Source: Phaeobacter sp. A36a-5a | GTDB lineage: Bacteria > Pseudomonadota > Alphaproteobacteria > Rhodobacterales > Rhodobacteraceae | Length of the DNA: 64,000 bases | Reading direction: 5' to 3' | Assembly: GCF_037911135.1 (NCBI RefSeq) | Contig: NZ_JBBLYU010000001.1 | Coordinates: 1,984,001-2,048,000 of the forward strand | Shown here: one piece after another, positions 16,313 to 25,507 of the stretch | How positions within the stretch are numbered: the stretch's first letter is position 1 | How the letters are laid out: every line of letters starts with the position of its first letter | Translations under genes and position numbers: made by a program | The notes under the pieces: model-generated | The model's database searches: none | What the model was told of the DNA's origin: nothing | Seen by the model: only the letters and a program-made list of their open reading frames with translations

Positions 16313-17770
16313 TCAGAACGCCGCTTCGACGTCGCCCATGCGGACGTAGACCGATTTCACCTGGCTGAAGTGCTTGATCGCCTCTTTCGAGTTCTCTCGC
16401 CCCACGCCGGAGGCTTTCACCCCGCCAAACGGCGCCTCGACCGGCGCGTCGTTGTAGGAGTTGATGAAGCAGCTGCCCGCCTCCAGCTGGCCGATCACCC
16501 GGTGAGCGCGGCTGAAGTCATTGGTGAAGACGCCCGCCGACAGGCCGAATTCGGTGTCATTGGCGCGCGCGATCACCTCTTCCTCGGTGTCGAAGTCGAG
16601 GACCGACATCACCGGGCCAAAGATCTCCTCGCGCGCGATGGTCATGTCGTCGGTCACATCGGCAAAGACGGTCGGTTCGACAAAGAAACCATCCATGTCT
16701 GCGCGCTTGCCGCCGCAGATCAGGCGGGCGCCCTCTTCTTTGCCCTTTTCGATGTAGCCAAGTACGATGTTCATCTGGTTTTCGGTGACCATAGGGCCAA
16801 AGCTGGTGGCCTCATCCATCGGGTCGCCGAGGATTGCGTTGCCGGTGCGTTCAGCGAGACGGGCGAGGAATTTCTCCTTGATGCCCTTCTGCACGAACAC
16901 GCGGGTGCCGTTGGAGCAGACCTGACCGGAGGAATAGAAGTTGCCATTGATGGCGCCGCCGACGGCGTTTTCCACATCGGCGTCGTCAAAGATGATCAGC
17001 GGCGACTTGCCGCCCAGTTCCATGGTGACGTGCTTCATGCCAGCAGCGGCGGCGGCATAGACCTTCTTGCCGGTCGGCACCGAGCCGGTCAGCGAGACCT
17101 TGTCGACGCGCGGGTCGGTGACCAGCGCAGCCCCGACCTCGCCCATGCCCTGAATGACATTGTAGATACCGGCAGGAGCGCCCGCCTCATGCAGGATCTC
17201 GGCCACCTTGAGGGCGCAGAGCGGCGTGGTCTCGGAGGGTTTGAACACCATCGAGTTGCCGCAGGCCAGCGCAGGCGCGCCTTTCCAGCAGGCGATCTGG
17301 GTCGGGTAGTTCCACGCGCCGATGCCCACACACAGGCCCAGTGCCTCGCGCATGGTATAGACCCAGTCTTCGCCCATCGGGATGTGCTCGCCGGTGAGGG
17401 AGCCTGCGAGGCCGCCGAAATACTCCAGCGCGTCGGCGCCGGAGGTGGCGTCGGCCACCAGCGTCTCCTGTAGCGGCTTGCCGGTGTCGTAGGTTTCCAG
17501 CACGCTGAGCTCGTGGTTGCGTTCGCGCATGATGTCGGCGGCGCGGCGCAGGATGCGGCCGCGCTCGGTGCCGGTCATCTTGGCCCATTCTTTCTGGGCG
17601 GCCTTTGCAGTGGAGAGCGCCTGTTCGACAATTGCGGGCGTGGCCGCGTAGACCGTGGCGATCTGCTCGCCGGTGGCGGCATAGATCACCGGGATCGGGG
17701 TGCCGCTGGTGTCTTCGACATATGCGCCATTGATGAAATGGCTGGCTTTGGGCTGTGCGGGGTGTGTCAT
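16313..17770 (-). CDS. betB: Betaine aldehyde dehydrogenase
   Basis: This 485-residue NAD(P)-dependent aldehyde dehydrogenase contains the general-base glutamate motif [13 protein letters not shown], the catalytic cysteine motif [15 protein letters not shown], and the BetB-typical N-terminus [17 protein letters not shown]. The closing residues ([21 protein letters not shown]) fit too. It converts betaine aldehyde to the compatible solute glycine betaine in the cytoplasm. It follows betC by 66 bases, a gap that contains a copy of the dispersed GGGGATATTT element, and precedes betA. Length matches BetB of other alphaproteobacteria. Confidence 0.97.
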   Translation of the reverse strand: MTHPAQPKASHFINGAYVEDTSGTPIPVIYAATGEQIATVYAATPAIVEQALSTAKAAQKEWAKMTGTERGRILRRAADIMRERNHELSVLETYDTGKPLQETLVADATSGADALEYFGGLAGSLTGEHIPMGEDWVYTMREALGLCVGIGAWNYPTQIACWKGAPALACGNSMVFKPSETTPLCALKVAEILHEAGAPAGIYNVIQGMGEVGAALVTDPRVDKVSLTGSVPTGKKVYAAAAAGMKHVTMELGGKSPLIIFDDADVENAVGGAINGNFYSSGQVCSNGTRVFVQKGIKEKFLARLAERTGNAILGDPMDEATSFGPMVTENQMNIVLGYIEKGKEEGARLICGGKRADMDGFFVEPTVFADVTDDMTIAREEIFGPVMSVLDFDTEEEVIARANDTEFGLSAGVFTNDFSRAHRVIGQLEAGSCFINSYNDAPVEAPFGGVKASGVGRENSKEAIKHFSQVKSVYVRMGDVEAAF

Positions 17771-17777
17771 GATTTTC

Positions 17778-17810
17778 TGCCTCCGGCGGGGATATTTAGG
17801 GCCAGAAGAA
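17778..17810 (-). repeat. Dispersed GGATATTT element, copy 1
   Basis: TGCCTCCGGCGGGGATATTT followed by AGGGCCAGAAGAA fills half of the betC-betB gap. The same string, with small changes, recurs at 37912-37943 and as an inverted pair at 47136-47214. All copies are intergenic. Confidence 0.75.
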
Positions 17811-17836
17811 CTGGCGTAGGAGTATGTGTGAGTGGT

Positions 17837-19345
17837 CTATTCGCCGCGAGGAAAGCGGTTGCCGTCCTCAACGTCGTTCAGATCCATATGGTTGCGCATG
17901 TAGCGTTCGGATGCTTTTTGCAGCGGCTGGTAGTCCCAGGGGAAATAGCCGCCCTGGCGCAGGGCTTCGTAGACGACCCAGCGGCGGGCCTGACTGGCGC
18001 GCACCTCTGCGTCGAAGGTCTCAAGGTTCCAGCGGGCCTCGGATTTGGCACGCAGGGAGTTCAGCGTGCCGGCATGGGCCGGGTCCGCTGCCAGATTGGT
18101 CAGCTCGTGCGGGTCGGCCTCCAGATCAAACAGCTGGTCGGGATCGAGCGCGCAGCGGGTGTATTTCCATTTGCCATAGCGCAGGCAGACCAGCGGCGCA
18201 TAAGAGGCCTCGGCTGCGTATTCCAGGGCGACGGGTGCGCTGCGCTCCTCCCCAAGGGCCAAAGGCAGCAGGTTCTGCCCATCCGTCCAGGGTTCGATCT
18301 CTGCCATATCCACACCGGCCAGCGCGCCCAGCGTTGGCGTCACATCGAGGGTGGAGACCGGGGTGTCGATCCGGCCCGCGGGCAGGTCCGGCGCGGAGAT
18401 CATCAGCGGCACCCGCGCGGAGCCTTCGTAGAAGGTCATCTTGAACCACAATCCACGCTCGCCCAGCATGTCGCCATGATCGGAGACAAAGAGGATGATC
18501 GCCTCTTGCCGAGTGGTTTCCAGCACCTCAAGGATCTCGCCGATCTTGTCATCAAGATAGGAGATATTGGCGAAATAAGCACGGCGGGAACGTTTGATGT
18601 CCTCTTGCGAGATATCAAAGCTGCGCCAGTCGTTAGCGTCGAAAATCCGTTTGGCGTGGTTGTCGTGGTCGGCGTAGGCCATTGCCGGGATTTCGGGCAG
18701 CAGGTGCTCGCAGTCCTCGTAAAGGTCCCAGTACTTGCGGCGCGCCACATAGGGGTCATGAGGATGGGTAAAGCTGACGGTCAGCGCCCAGGGGCGATCG
18801 TCCTTGCCACGGGCCAGATCGTAGAGCTTGGCCTTGGCGTGATGGGCGACCTCATCGTCATATTCCATCTGGTTGGAAATCTCGGCGATGCCTGCGCCGG
18901 TGACCGATCCCATATTGTGATACCACCAGTCGATCCGCTCTCCCGGTTTGCGGTAATCCGGCGTCCAGCCGAAATCGGCCGGGTAGATGTCGGTGGTCAG
19001 CCGGTCCTCGAACCCGTGCAGCTGGTCGGGGCCGACAAAGTGCATCTTGCCGGAAAGGCAGGTGTAATAGCCCGCACGGCGCAGATGATGGGCGTAGGTG
19101 GGGATGTCGCTGCGAAATTCGGCCGCGTTGTCATAGACGCCGGTGCGCGAGGGCAGCTGGCCGGACATGAAAGACGCCCGTCCCGGCGCGCAGAGGGGCG
19201 AGGCGGTATAGGCATTGGCAAAACGGGTGGAGCGGGCGGCCAGTTTTTTCAGGTTCGGCGCATGCAGGAACTCGGCGGGACCATCGGGGAACAGCGTGCC
19301 GTTCAACTGGTCAACCATCACGATCAGGATGTTCGGGGCAGTCAT
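17837..19345 (-). CDS. betC: Choline-sulfatase
   Basis: The 502-residue sulfatase opens APNILIVMVDQLNGTLFP, giving the metal-binding aspartate, and carries the type I sulfatase motif CAPGR (Cys52, to be converted to formylglycine) in SPLCAPGRASFMSGQLPSRT. FVSDHGDMLGERGLWFKMTF supplies further metal ligands. The C-terminal region with RYGKWKYTRCALDPDQLFDL is usual for choline-sulfatases. It hydrolyses choline-O-sulfate to choline and sulfate in the cytoplasm, feeding BetA and BetB. The second catalytic position is Ala and the fourth is Gly, which is within family variation. It lies first in the betC-betB-betA series. Confidence 0.95.
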   Translation of the reverse strand: MTAPNILIVMVDQLNGTLFPDGPAEFLHAPNLKKLAARSTRFANAYTASPLCAPGRASFMSGQLPSRTGVYDNAAEFRSDIPTYAHHLRRAGYYTCLSGKMHFVGPDQLHGFEDRLTTDIYPADFGWTPDYRKPGERIDWWYHNMGSVTGAGIAEISNQMEYDDEVAHHAKAKLYDLARGKDDRPWALTVSFTHPHDPYVARRKYWDLYEDCEHLLPEIPAMAYADHDNHAKRIFDANDWRSFDISQEDIKRSRRAYFANISYLDDKIGEILEVLETTRQEAIILFVSDHGDMLGERGLWFKMTFYEGSARVPLMISAPDLPAGRIDTPVSTLDVTPTLGALAGVDMAEIEPWTDGQNLLPLALGEERSAPVALEYAAEASYAPLVCLRYGKWKYTRCALDPDQLFDLEADPHELTNLAADPAHAGTLNSLRAKSEARWNLETFDAEVRASQARRWVVYEALRQGGYFPWDYQPLQKASERYMRNHMDLNDVEDGNRFPRGE

Positions 19346-19487
19346 ATGTCGAAGCGCTCCTTATGGTCTGCGATGCGGCCTGTGGCCGGGTGATCTGGGG
19401 CGACAGATTGGAGAGAGCCAAGGCGCGAGGCCCATGGCGCAAAAGACCAAACCTGTCGGATGTCTCGGTGCGGCGATGCCGCGAAAG

Positions 19488-19518
19488 GCCCCGGCCCTGC
19501 CATCTGGCGGGCCGGGGC
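19488..19518 (-). terminator. Hairpin after the BCCT carrier gene
   Basis: GCCCCGGCCC (19488-19497) and GGGCCGGGGC (19509-19518) form a perfect 10-base-pair stem with an 11-base loop, followed on the minus strand by CTTTCGC. It lies 10 bases past the carrier stop codon and may make betC-betB-betA expression partly independent of the carrier. Confidence 0.65.
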
Positions 19519-19527
19519 GCCCGGTTT

Positions 19528-20736
19528 TTAGTGGGCTGTCTTGATACGATCGAAATCGAGGGTGTTTTCCTCAGGCGAGGCAGTGATGGCCGCAACTTCG
19601 CTGCGCTTCTTCACGAAGATGTAGATCAGGCAGGCGATGTAGATGCCGATCACCACGGTGCCGACCCACTGGATCTGCAGCCACTGGCTCTGGAAGGCCA
19701 GGGTCAGGGCAAAGAGCGCCACGGCGTTGCCAAGCACGTAAGGCAGCTTGCCCAGACGTTCGGCGCTGAGGTTCATGTTGTCGGTGTAAAGGCGGATCAG
19801 CGAGTCAAACGAGTTGATCACGAAGAGGATGCCAACAACCGTCATGGACCAGTTGATCAGACCAGCGGTGGGAATGGTGTTGAGGTGGTAGAAATACAGC
19901 ACCGAGAACCAGACCGCGAGCGGGATCGACGGGAACACCAGCAGTGAGGCCAGCAGCTGCCATGTGGTCAGGCCACCGACAAAGCGCGAGGTGAACTGGC
20001 CGATCATGATCGACCATGCAAACCACCAGAACAGGTAGAATTCATGGTATTCGGTCAGCGGCAGGATGAATTTGTGGATATTGCCGAAGTAGCCGCCGAT
20101 ATTGCCGGCCGTGGTGACAAACTCACCCAGCCCCATACCTGCATAGGCCCACATGCCGAGGATCAGCGCGAAGAACAGGAAGGTGGAGGCCACCGACAGG
20201 ATACGGACGTATTTGATATCGGTCGAGGAATAGGCCGCCGCCAGGATTACCAGGAAGCAGATCACATAGAAGGCCGGGATGACCGTCTCGCCGTCGCCGA
20301 CTTCGGCGATGTAATATGGCATGTAGATCAGGAACAGCGCGCCGGTGAAGGCGCAGGTGGTGATGATCACCAGATTGTTCAGCAGCTTCACGATGCCGAT
20401 TTCAAAGAACTTCACCCGCGGCTCGATGGCGCAGAAATAGAAGGCGGTCAGGAAGTAGAACGCCCAGATCAGGAAGCCCCAGAAGCCAAATTCGAGCGCC
20501 AGCGGATTGGTGAAGGCATAGGCGGGCTCTGTCGCCGTATCCGCGTAAAGCGGGAAGTCGAAGGCGAGTGGGAACATGATCAGCCCCACATCCAGACCCG
20601 AGGTGAAAAGAATAGCGATGAAGGTGAACAGCGGCACCGGGGTGACCCCGACGATGCGCATGTTCCACCATTTGATCACGCAGAAAATCACCAGCGCAAA
20701 GGCCAGCAAGATCCCGGCTGAGATGATTGTTGTCAT
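19528..20736 (-). CDS. betT: BCCT-family carrier, probable choline or choline-sulfate uptake
   Basis: From the ATG at 20736, preceded by AAGGGAGGGACGT, the protein has 402 residues and about 10 membrane segments. The segment EFYLFWWFAWSIMIGQFTSRFVGG corresponds to the tryptophan-rich signature helix and following loop of betaine/choline/carnitine transporters, and VPLFTFIAILFTSGLDVGLIMF to an early helix. It is shorter than typical BCCT carriers of about 500 residues and lacks the long cytoplasmic tails used for osmosensing. It is next to betI and upstream of betC, so choline or choline-O-sulfate is the likely substrate; glycine betaine cannot be excluded. The open frame extends 18 codons upstream but those would cover the promoter. 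Confidence 0.85.
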   Translation of the reverse strand: MTTIISAGILLAFALVIFCVIKWWNMRIVGVTPVPLFTFIAILFTSGLDVGLIMFPLAFDFPLYADTATEPAYAFTNPLALEFGFWGFLIWAFYFLTAFYFCAIEPRVKFFEIGIVKLLNNLVIITTCAFTGALFLIYMPYYIAEVGDGETVIPAFYVICFLVILAAAYSSTDIKYVRILSVASTFLFFALILGMWAYAGMGLGEFVTTAGNIGGYFGNIHKFILPLTEYHEFYLFWWFAWSIMIGQFTSRFVGGLTTWQLLASLLVFPSIPLAVWFSVLYFYHLNTIPTAGLINWSMTVVGILFVINSFDSLIRLYTDNMNLSAERLGKLPYVLGNAVALFALTLAFQSQWLQIQWVGTVVIGIYIACLIYIFVKKRSEVAAITASPEENTLDFDRIKTAH

Positions 20737-20825
20737 ACGTCCCTCCCTTGGATGGGCGTTGGTCGCCCTTTTGACGTGTGCGACAGACATAGCAGAAAAC
20801 GGGAGGTCCCCAAATAGTTTTTAAA

Positions 20826-20851
20826 TGACCATTCAAGATCCGGAATAGTCA
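20826..20851. promoter_or_regulatory. Candidate BetI operator
   Basis: TGACCATTC (20826-20834) and GAATAGTCA (20843-20851) form an inverted repeat matching at 8 of 9 positions around an 8-base spacer. It lies between the diverging carrier and betI starts, 45 bases before the betI ATG, where a TetR-family repressor would be expected to bind and control both directions. The assignment is by position and symmetry. Confidence 0.6.
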
Positions 20852-20895
20852 TAACAGGAGTTGAAACGCAGACCGAGCTGGCGCAAGACTTCTAT

Positions 20896-21471
20896 ATGGC
20901 TAGAAAAAGAATTCGCGACATCCGGAACGAAGAGCTGATCGAAGCAACCATCGTTGCGGTCCACCGCCGCGGCTATGGTGTTGTTACCATGGCGGAAATC
21001 GCGAAGGAAGCGGGGGCCTCGGCAGCCTCGATCAACTATTATTTCGGCTCCAAGGAAGGGCTGATGGAGGCCACGATGCGCCATCTGCTGAACAAGCTGC
21101 GCCTGGCGATGATTCGTGGATATGCCACGGCGCAGACGCCAAAAGAGCGGCTTTATGCGGTGATGGACGCCAATTTTGACGATGATTTGTTTCGTGTCGC
21201 GCCCTGTAGCCTGTGGATGCAGTTCTGGGCCAGCGCGCCTTATTCGAGTCGTCTGTCGCGGCTGCACAGAATCAACCGCAGCCGCGTGCGCAGCCATTTC
21301 CGGGCCGAGCTGAAATGCCTGTTGCCGCAGGACCGGGTCGAAACCGCCCGTCAGGCGCTGCAATGTTATATGGATGGTGTCTGGCTTCAGGCGGCCCAGT
21401 CCGAAACGCCGCTGGATCCCGAACAGGCGCGCCGGGCCGCACATCGGGTTGTGGATCTGGCGATCGGCTGA
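20896..21471 (+). CDS. betI: TetR-family repressor BetI
   Basis: The 191-residue protein has an N-terminal TetR helix-turn-helix (about residues 8-55: IRNEELIEATIVAVHRRGYG, then TMAEIAKEAGASAASINYYF, then GSKEGLMEATMR) and a C-terminal ligand domain with the BetI-typical LWMQFWASAPYSSRLSRLHRIN. BetI represses choline-to-betaine genes and releases DNA when choline is present. It is divergent from the BCCT gene with 159 bases between, containing the inverted repeat at 20826-20851. Length and order agree with other BetI proteins. Confidence 0.95.
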   Translation: MARKRIRDIRNEELIEATIVAVHRRGYGVVTMAEIAKEAGASAASINYYFGSKEGLMEATMRHLLNKLRLAMIRGYATAQTPKERLYAVMDANFDDDLFRVAPCSLWMQFWASAPYSSRLSRLHRINRSRVRSHFRAELKCLLPQDRVETARQALQCYMDGVWLQAAQSETPLDPEQARRAAHRVVDLAIG

Positions 21472-21526
21472 CAGCCACTGAGCCGGGCCGTTGCCCGACG
21501 ATCTGGCCCGTCGACCGGATGGCAGT

Positions 21527-22606
21527 TCAGTTCAGCGGCAGGTCCTGACGGCGATAGTGCAATCGGCTGTCACGCGGCATGTATCCCAGCACCAGATCGG
21601 TCTCCGTCAGGGAGAGGATGCGGTAACAATGGGTCGGGCCGCCATCCTCGGCCTGGGCGACGAGGAACGGGCCCGCACCCTCAGCATCAGCGCAGGCGGT
21701 CTGCACCGAGAGCAGTTCGGTCATGGTTTCGACCGAGCCGTAGAAATTGCGCCGCGCCGCCCCTTCGACCACAAAAAGATCGTAGGCATCCGACTGTGAG
21801 ACCCACCTGCCCGCCAGCTGAGTAAGCAGGGTGTCATATCGGGTTTCGTCCCGCTCTGTCAGCGCGCTGATGCTGGCCTGGATGACGCGATCCCCGATCG
21901 CCAGACGATTGCCGGCCACCCGCACCGGAGCGCCTGCATCCAGCGTCAGCAGACGCTCGATGATGGCAGGCTCTGTCGCGCCGTCATTGATGACGCAGAT
22001 CTGCCCCTCCTCCATCACCAGCTTGCAGATCACCCGCCCGTCGCTCTGCCGGACTTCGCAGCCCTGAAAGGTGACATCCCGATCAAACCCGCTGTCCGGC
22101 GGCGCGGTGGCACCTGACGCCGCGCTTTCAGGCGGGGCGTGACGCGGGCGGGAATGTTCGCTGAGCTGCGCCACATAGGCGATTTTGGCGCCGGGGGCAT
22201 CGGTGGTGGTGGCGGGCGCCTGGGTGTCGATCTTGGCAAAAAATGCGCTGTCATAGCCACGTATGGCGCAATCATGGTCGCCATAGATGGTGAACTCATC
22301 CGGCGCGGTGCAGAAGGAAATCCGCTCATCCAGAAACTGCCAGTCCTGTGCCTCGCTTCGGAAGTAGTAGAAGCGGTTGCGCAGCGGGGCGTCGATCACC
22401 CGCTCGCAGGTGGCGGGTGGCAACTGCCACCAGCCACGGGAGATCCAGCGCCCGTCATCGCGGAACGCCAGGCTGAGCGACTGCGGCACTGCGGTGTCAT
22501 TGCAGATCTCCAGCCCGACATGACCGGTGTCGGCCCGAGCCGATTGCACCAGCGCCGCCGGTGCAATCAGAAGAGCCAAGATCCATCGGACGCGCATGTC
22601 GTTCAC
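21527..22606 (-). CDS. Secreted DUF1036 protein
   Basis: The 359-residue protein starts with a signal peptide (MRVRWILALLIAPAALVQSARA, start at 22606 or at the Met three codons later). Residues 30-125 are a DUF1036 domain: GLEICNDTAVPQSLSLAFRDDGRWISRGWW, then PPATCERVIDAPL and YGDHDCAIRGYDSAFF, including conserved cysteines. After a proline/alanine linker (about 130-165) comes a second domain with paired cysteines (GCEVRQSDGRVICKL, ICVINDG) and no known family. Probably periplasmic or cell-surface. It is convergent with betI and follows no obvious operon. Function not established. Confidence 0.85.
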   Translation of the reverse strand: MNDMRVRWILALLIAPAALVQSARADTGHVGLEICNDTAVPQSLSLAFRDDGRWISRGWWQLPPATCERVIDAPLRNRFYYFRSEAQDWQFLDERISFCTAPDEFTIYGDHDCAIRGYDSAFFAKIDTQAPATTTDAPGAKIAYVAQLSEHSRPRHAPPESAASGATAPPDSGFDRDVTFQGCEVRQSDGRVICKLVMEEGQICVINDGATEPAIIERLLTLDAGAPVRVAGNRLAIGDRVIQASISALTERDETRYDTLLTQLAGRWVSQSDAYDLFVVEGAARRNFYGSVETMTELLSVQTACADAEGAGPFLVAQAEDGGPTHCYRILSLTETDLVLGYMPRDSRLHYRRQDLPLN

Positions 22607-22663
22607 CTCTATTCTCGAATTATTCCGGTGTCCCTATCAGTGCTCTGTGACGGTTTTGCGAAA

Positions 22664-23632
22664 TCAGACCTTTGTGGCGAGGCTGGCAGGTGTCAGCGCC
22701 CGGCGTTTCAGCACCGCCTCCCGCCAGGTGATGAAGCTGACAGCGGCCAGGATCAGGCAGCCACCGGCGACAACCCAGATATCCACCGCCTCTTCGAAGA
22801 CGAGGGCGCCGAGCAGTGTCGCCCAAAGCAATTGTAGAAAGGTTACCGGCTGGGTCACCGTCACCGGCGCTGACGCAAAGGCAAGCGTCATGGTGAAATG
22901 CCCCGCTGTCGCAAAACAGGCGACCGCAAAGAGGACAGCCAGCTCCCAGATGTTCGGGGTCACCCAGACCGCGGCGGCAAAGGGAGCCAGAAACACCGTG
23001 ACCCAGATCGACAGCATCGCCACGACAACCACCGGGTTGGTGCCATCAACCGTTGTCTTGGCCAGAAGGTAGGACGCGCCAAAGGCCAGCGCGGTAAAGA
23101 GCATGGCAAGATGGCCTGCCTCTACCTCGCGAAATCCGGGGCGCAGGATGATCAGCGCGCCCAGCAGCGCCACAAGAATGGCGCCCACACGCCGCAGGGC
23201 CATCCGTTCGCCCAGAAAGAGGGCGGCACCGATGGAGACATAGATCGGCGACAGGTAGTTCATCGCCGTGACCTCGGCCAATGGGATCTGCGTCATGGCA
23301 AAGAACCACAGGATCACCCCCAGCGTATGCACAAAGCCGCGCATGGCAAACAGCCCCCAGAGCCGGGCGGTGAGCCGCGACCGGCGCAGCGTCGCGACCA
23401 TCGGCACCAGAAACACCAGCCCCATCAGGTAGCGCAGAAAGGCCGATTCCGCAGGCGGGATGCGATTGCCGAGGTATTTGACAAGGGCGGTCACCGCGAC
23501 AAAACACAGCCCCGTCACCAGCATCCAGAACACCCCTTTTACCGGGTTGCCGACGGCGGGCGCCGGCGGCCTTGCGGCGGCGGCGATGGCGGCGCGGTCG
23601 GATGCGGGGTGGTCGTCGGATGGAGCAGTCAT
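22664..23632 (-). CDS. EamA/DMT-family transporter
   Basis: Starting at the ATG at 23632 (MTAPSDDHPASD; one codon triplet later than MCA) the protein has 322 residues. After an alanine/proline cytoplasmic N-terminus there are ten hydrophobic helices arranged as two EamA repeats (repeat 1 from GVFWMLVTGLCFVAVTALVKYL, repeat 2 from GHLAMLFTALAFGASYLLAK). The helix-4 phrase MNYLSPIYVSIGAALFLGERM is characteristic. Members export metabolites such as amino acids or purines; the substrate is not predictable. It is followed by a 57-base gap to the DUF1036 gene on the same strand. Confidence 0.88.
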   Translation of the reverse strand: MTAPSDDHPASDRAAIAAAARPPAPAVGNPVKGVFWMLVTGLCFVAVTALVKYLGNRIPPAESAFLRYLMGLVFLVPMVATLRRSRLTARLWGLFAMRGFVHTLGVILWFFAMTQIPLAEVTAMNYLSPIYVSIGAALFLGERMALRRVGAILVALLGALIILRPGFREVEAGHLAMLFTALAFGASYLLAKTTVDGTNPVVVVAMLSIWVTVFLAPFAAAVWVTPNIWELAVLFAVACFATAGHFTMTLAFASAPVTVTQPVTFLQLLWATLLGALVFEEAVDIWVVAGGCLILAAVSFITWREAVLKRRALTPASLATKV

Positions 23633-23768
23633 AGCGCACATGAGAGCACCGGGGCGGTCGCAGAACAACCCTTCACATATGAAATATGTTCTTGTCCCGG
23701 GCGGCACGACCGGGTTTGTGCGTGACGCGCACAGAGGCGCATCAGAACCTGTATGACACCCCGCACTG

Positions 23769-24374
23769 TCACATCATCAGCAGCTTGATGGCGATGGCCC
23801 ACATGGTCAGCCCCACCAGCACGTCCAGCAGCTGCCAGGCTCGGGGTCGGGCAAAGACCGGTGCCAGCAGGCTGGCCCCGTAGCCAAGCGTAAAGAAGAA
23901 GGCAAAGCTCGACAGCGCCGCACCAAGGCCAAAGACCAGCGGCTGCGGATATTGCGCCGAGATCGAGCCAAGCAGCACCACGGTATCGAGATACACATGC
24001 GGGTTGAGCCAGGTCAGCGCCAGCACCGTGGCCAGCATCGGCCAGAGTGTCACCGGCGTGCCCTGCCCGTCTGCGCTGTCCAGATGCGCGCCGCCGCGCC
24101 ATGCCGACCTGAGGCTGCGCGCGCCATACCACAGCAGAAAGGCCGCGCCGCCAAGCCGCATCGCCAGCTCGAACCACGGCAGTGCCAGCGCCAGCGAGCC
24201 GAAGCCCAGCACACCTGCGGTAATCAGCAGCGCATCGGAGCTGGCGCAGGTGAGGCAGATCCAGAACACATGCTGGCGTCTGAGCCCCTGCCGCAGCACA
24301 AAGGCATTCTGCGCGCCAATGGCCATGATCAGGCTCAGGCCGAGAAAGAAACCGGCAATCAGGCTGGAAGGCAT
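23769..24374 (-). CDS. LysE/ArgO-family amino acid exporter
   Basis: The 201-residue protein has six hydrophobic helices and the LysE hallmark start FLGLSLIMAIGAQNAFVLRQGLRR, followed by CLTCASSDALLITAGVLG and the mid-protein TWLNPHVYLDTVVLLGSIS, which match ArgO (arginine exporter) closely. It exports basic amino acids such as arginine or lysine across the inner membrane. The gene is divergent from an ArgP-type LysR regulator (start 24513), which is the arrangement of lysE-lysG and argO-argP, so regulation by intracellular basic amino acids is likely. Confidence 0.93.
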   Translation of the reverse strand: MPSSLIAGFFLGLSLIMAIGAQNAFVLRQGLRRQHVFWICLTCASSDALLITAGVLGFGSLALALPWFELAMRLGGAAFLLWYGARSLRSAWRGGAHLDSADGQGTPVTLWPMLATVLALTWLNPHVYLDTVVLLGSISAQYPQPLVFGLGAALSSFAFFFTLGYGASLLAPVFARPRAWQLLDVLVGLTMWAIAIKLLMM

Positions 24375-24512
24375 GGGATCTGTCCTTTGTTATCTTGGTG
24401 CAGGCGGCCTGGTCCAACAGCTGACCTGGTGGTGGTCGTGGCCTGTGCTTTGACTAAGGTGCTGAGCGGGTGTAAGCAAATTAATCTGACTTACCCAAAT
24501 TAAGATCTGCTA

Positions 24513-25397
24513 ATGCAATTCGATCCCAATCACCTCGCCGCGCTATCGGCTGTCTTGCGGCTCGGCTCGTTTGAGGCGGCCGCGCAGGCCTTGCGGGTGA
24601 CGCCGTCGGCGATCTCGCAGCGGATCCGGGCGCTGGAGGATCGCATTGGCAGCAGCCTCGTGCAGCGCGGCAGCCCCTGTCTGGGCACCGAGGCCGGTCT
24701 GCGGATCGCCAAACATGCCGAGGATGTCGCCCTGCTGGAGGCGGCAGTGTCCGATGATCTGCGGCTGGAGCGCGCGCCCGGTGCCTCGCGGCTGCGGGTG
24801 GCGATCAATGCCGACAGTCTGGCGACCTGGTTCGTTCCGGTGATGGCGGCCTGCGAGGGGCTGCTGTTTGATCTGGTGATCGACGATCAGGACCACAGCG
24901 CCGACTGGCTGCGCCGGGGCGAGGTTTCGGCAGCGGTGACGGCCCGCGCCAAGCCGGTGACCGGCTGCGATGCCCACCCGCTGGGGGCGCTGCGCTATAT
25001 CGCGACCACCTCGCCTGCGTTCCGCGACCGCTGGTTTGCCAGCGGCGTGACCCCGGAGACGGCGCGTCGTGCGCCCTGTCTGATCTTCAACGCCAAGGAT
25101 CAGCTTCAGGCGCGCTGGCTTGGCGCACATGTGGGGCCGGGGATTGCGCCACCTGCGCATTTCCTGCCGTCGAGCCAGGGATTCGTCGATGCGGCGCTGG
25201 CGGGCGTCGGCTGGGGGATGAACCCCGAGCAGCTGGCTGCGCCCTATCTGACGGCCGAGCAGCTGTGCCCGCTGATCCCAGACACCCCGCTGGATGTACC
25301 GCTGACCTGGCAGGTGAGCCGGGTTCTGGCCCCGGCCCTTGCCGATGTGACCCGTGCCGTGCTCAAATCAGCCCGTCGGCATCTGACGCCGATCTAA
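24513..25397 (+). CDS. argP: LysR-type regulator, ArgP/LysG family
   Basis: The 294-residue protein begins with a LysR helix-turn-helix (residues 3-62: HLAALSAVLRLGSFEAAAQA, VTPSAISQRIRALEDRIG) and a co-inducer domain from about residue 92. RIRALEDRIGSSLVQRG and WGMNPEQL with the C-terminal LTWQVSRV are typical of ArgP (IciA). It should sense lysine or arginine and activate the divergent exporter. The 138-base gap between the two genes would hold the operator. Annotated as ArgP-like because family members are called ArgP or LysG depending on species. Confidence 0.9.
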   Translation: MQFDPNHLAALSAVLRLGSFEAAAQALRVTPSAISQRIRALEDRIGSSLVQRGSPCLGTEAGLRIAKHAEDVALLEAAVSDDLRLERAPGASRLRVAINADSLATWFVPVMAACEGLLFDLVIDDQDHSADWLRRGEVSAAVTARAKPVTGCDAHPLGALRYIATTSPAFRDRWFASGVTPETARRAPCLIFNAKDQLQARWLGAHVGPGIAPPAHFLPSSQGFVDAALAGVGWGMNPEQLAAPYLTAEQLCPLIPDTPLDVPLTWQVSRVLAPALADVTRAVLKSARRHLTPI

Positions 25398-25507
25398 CCA
25401 CCGGGGGCACGAATACAGTGCCAGAGGACCACAAAGGCAACAGAACGGACGGCAGGTTATCCAGCCTGAAGACAGATCCCGCCCGCAGCTCGCCGGAGCG
25501 GCTGCAT

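Noticed and set aside
23678-23755. 25-residue plus-strand peptide upstream of the EamA gene
   Set aside because: It has no ribosome binding site and lies in the promoter region of a gene on the other strand.
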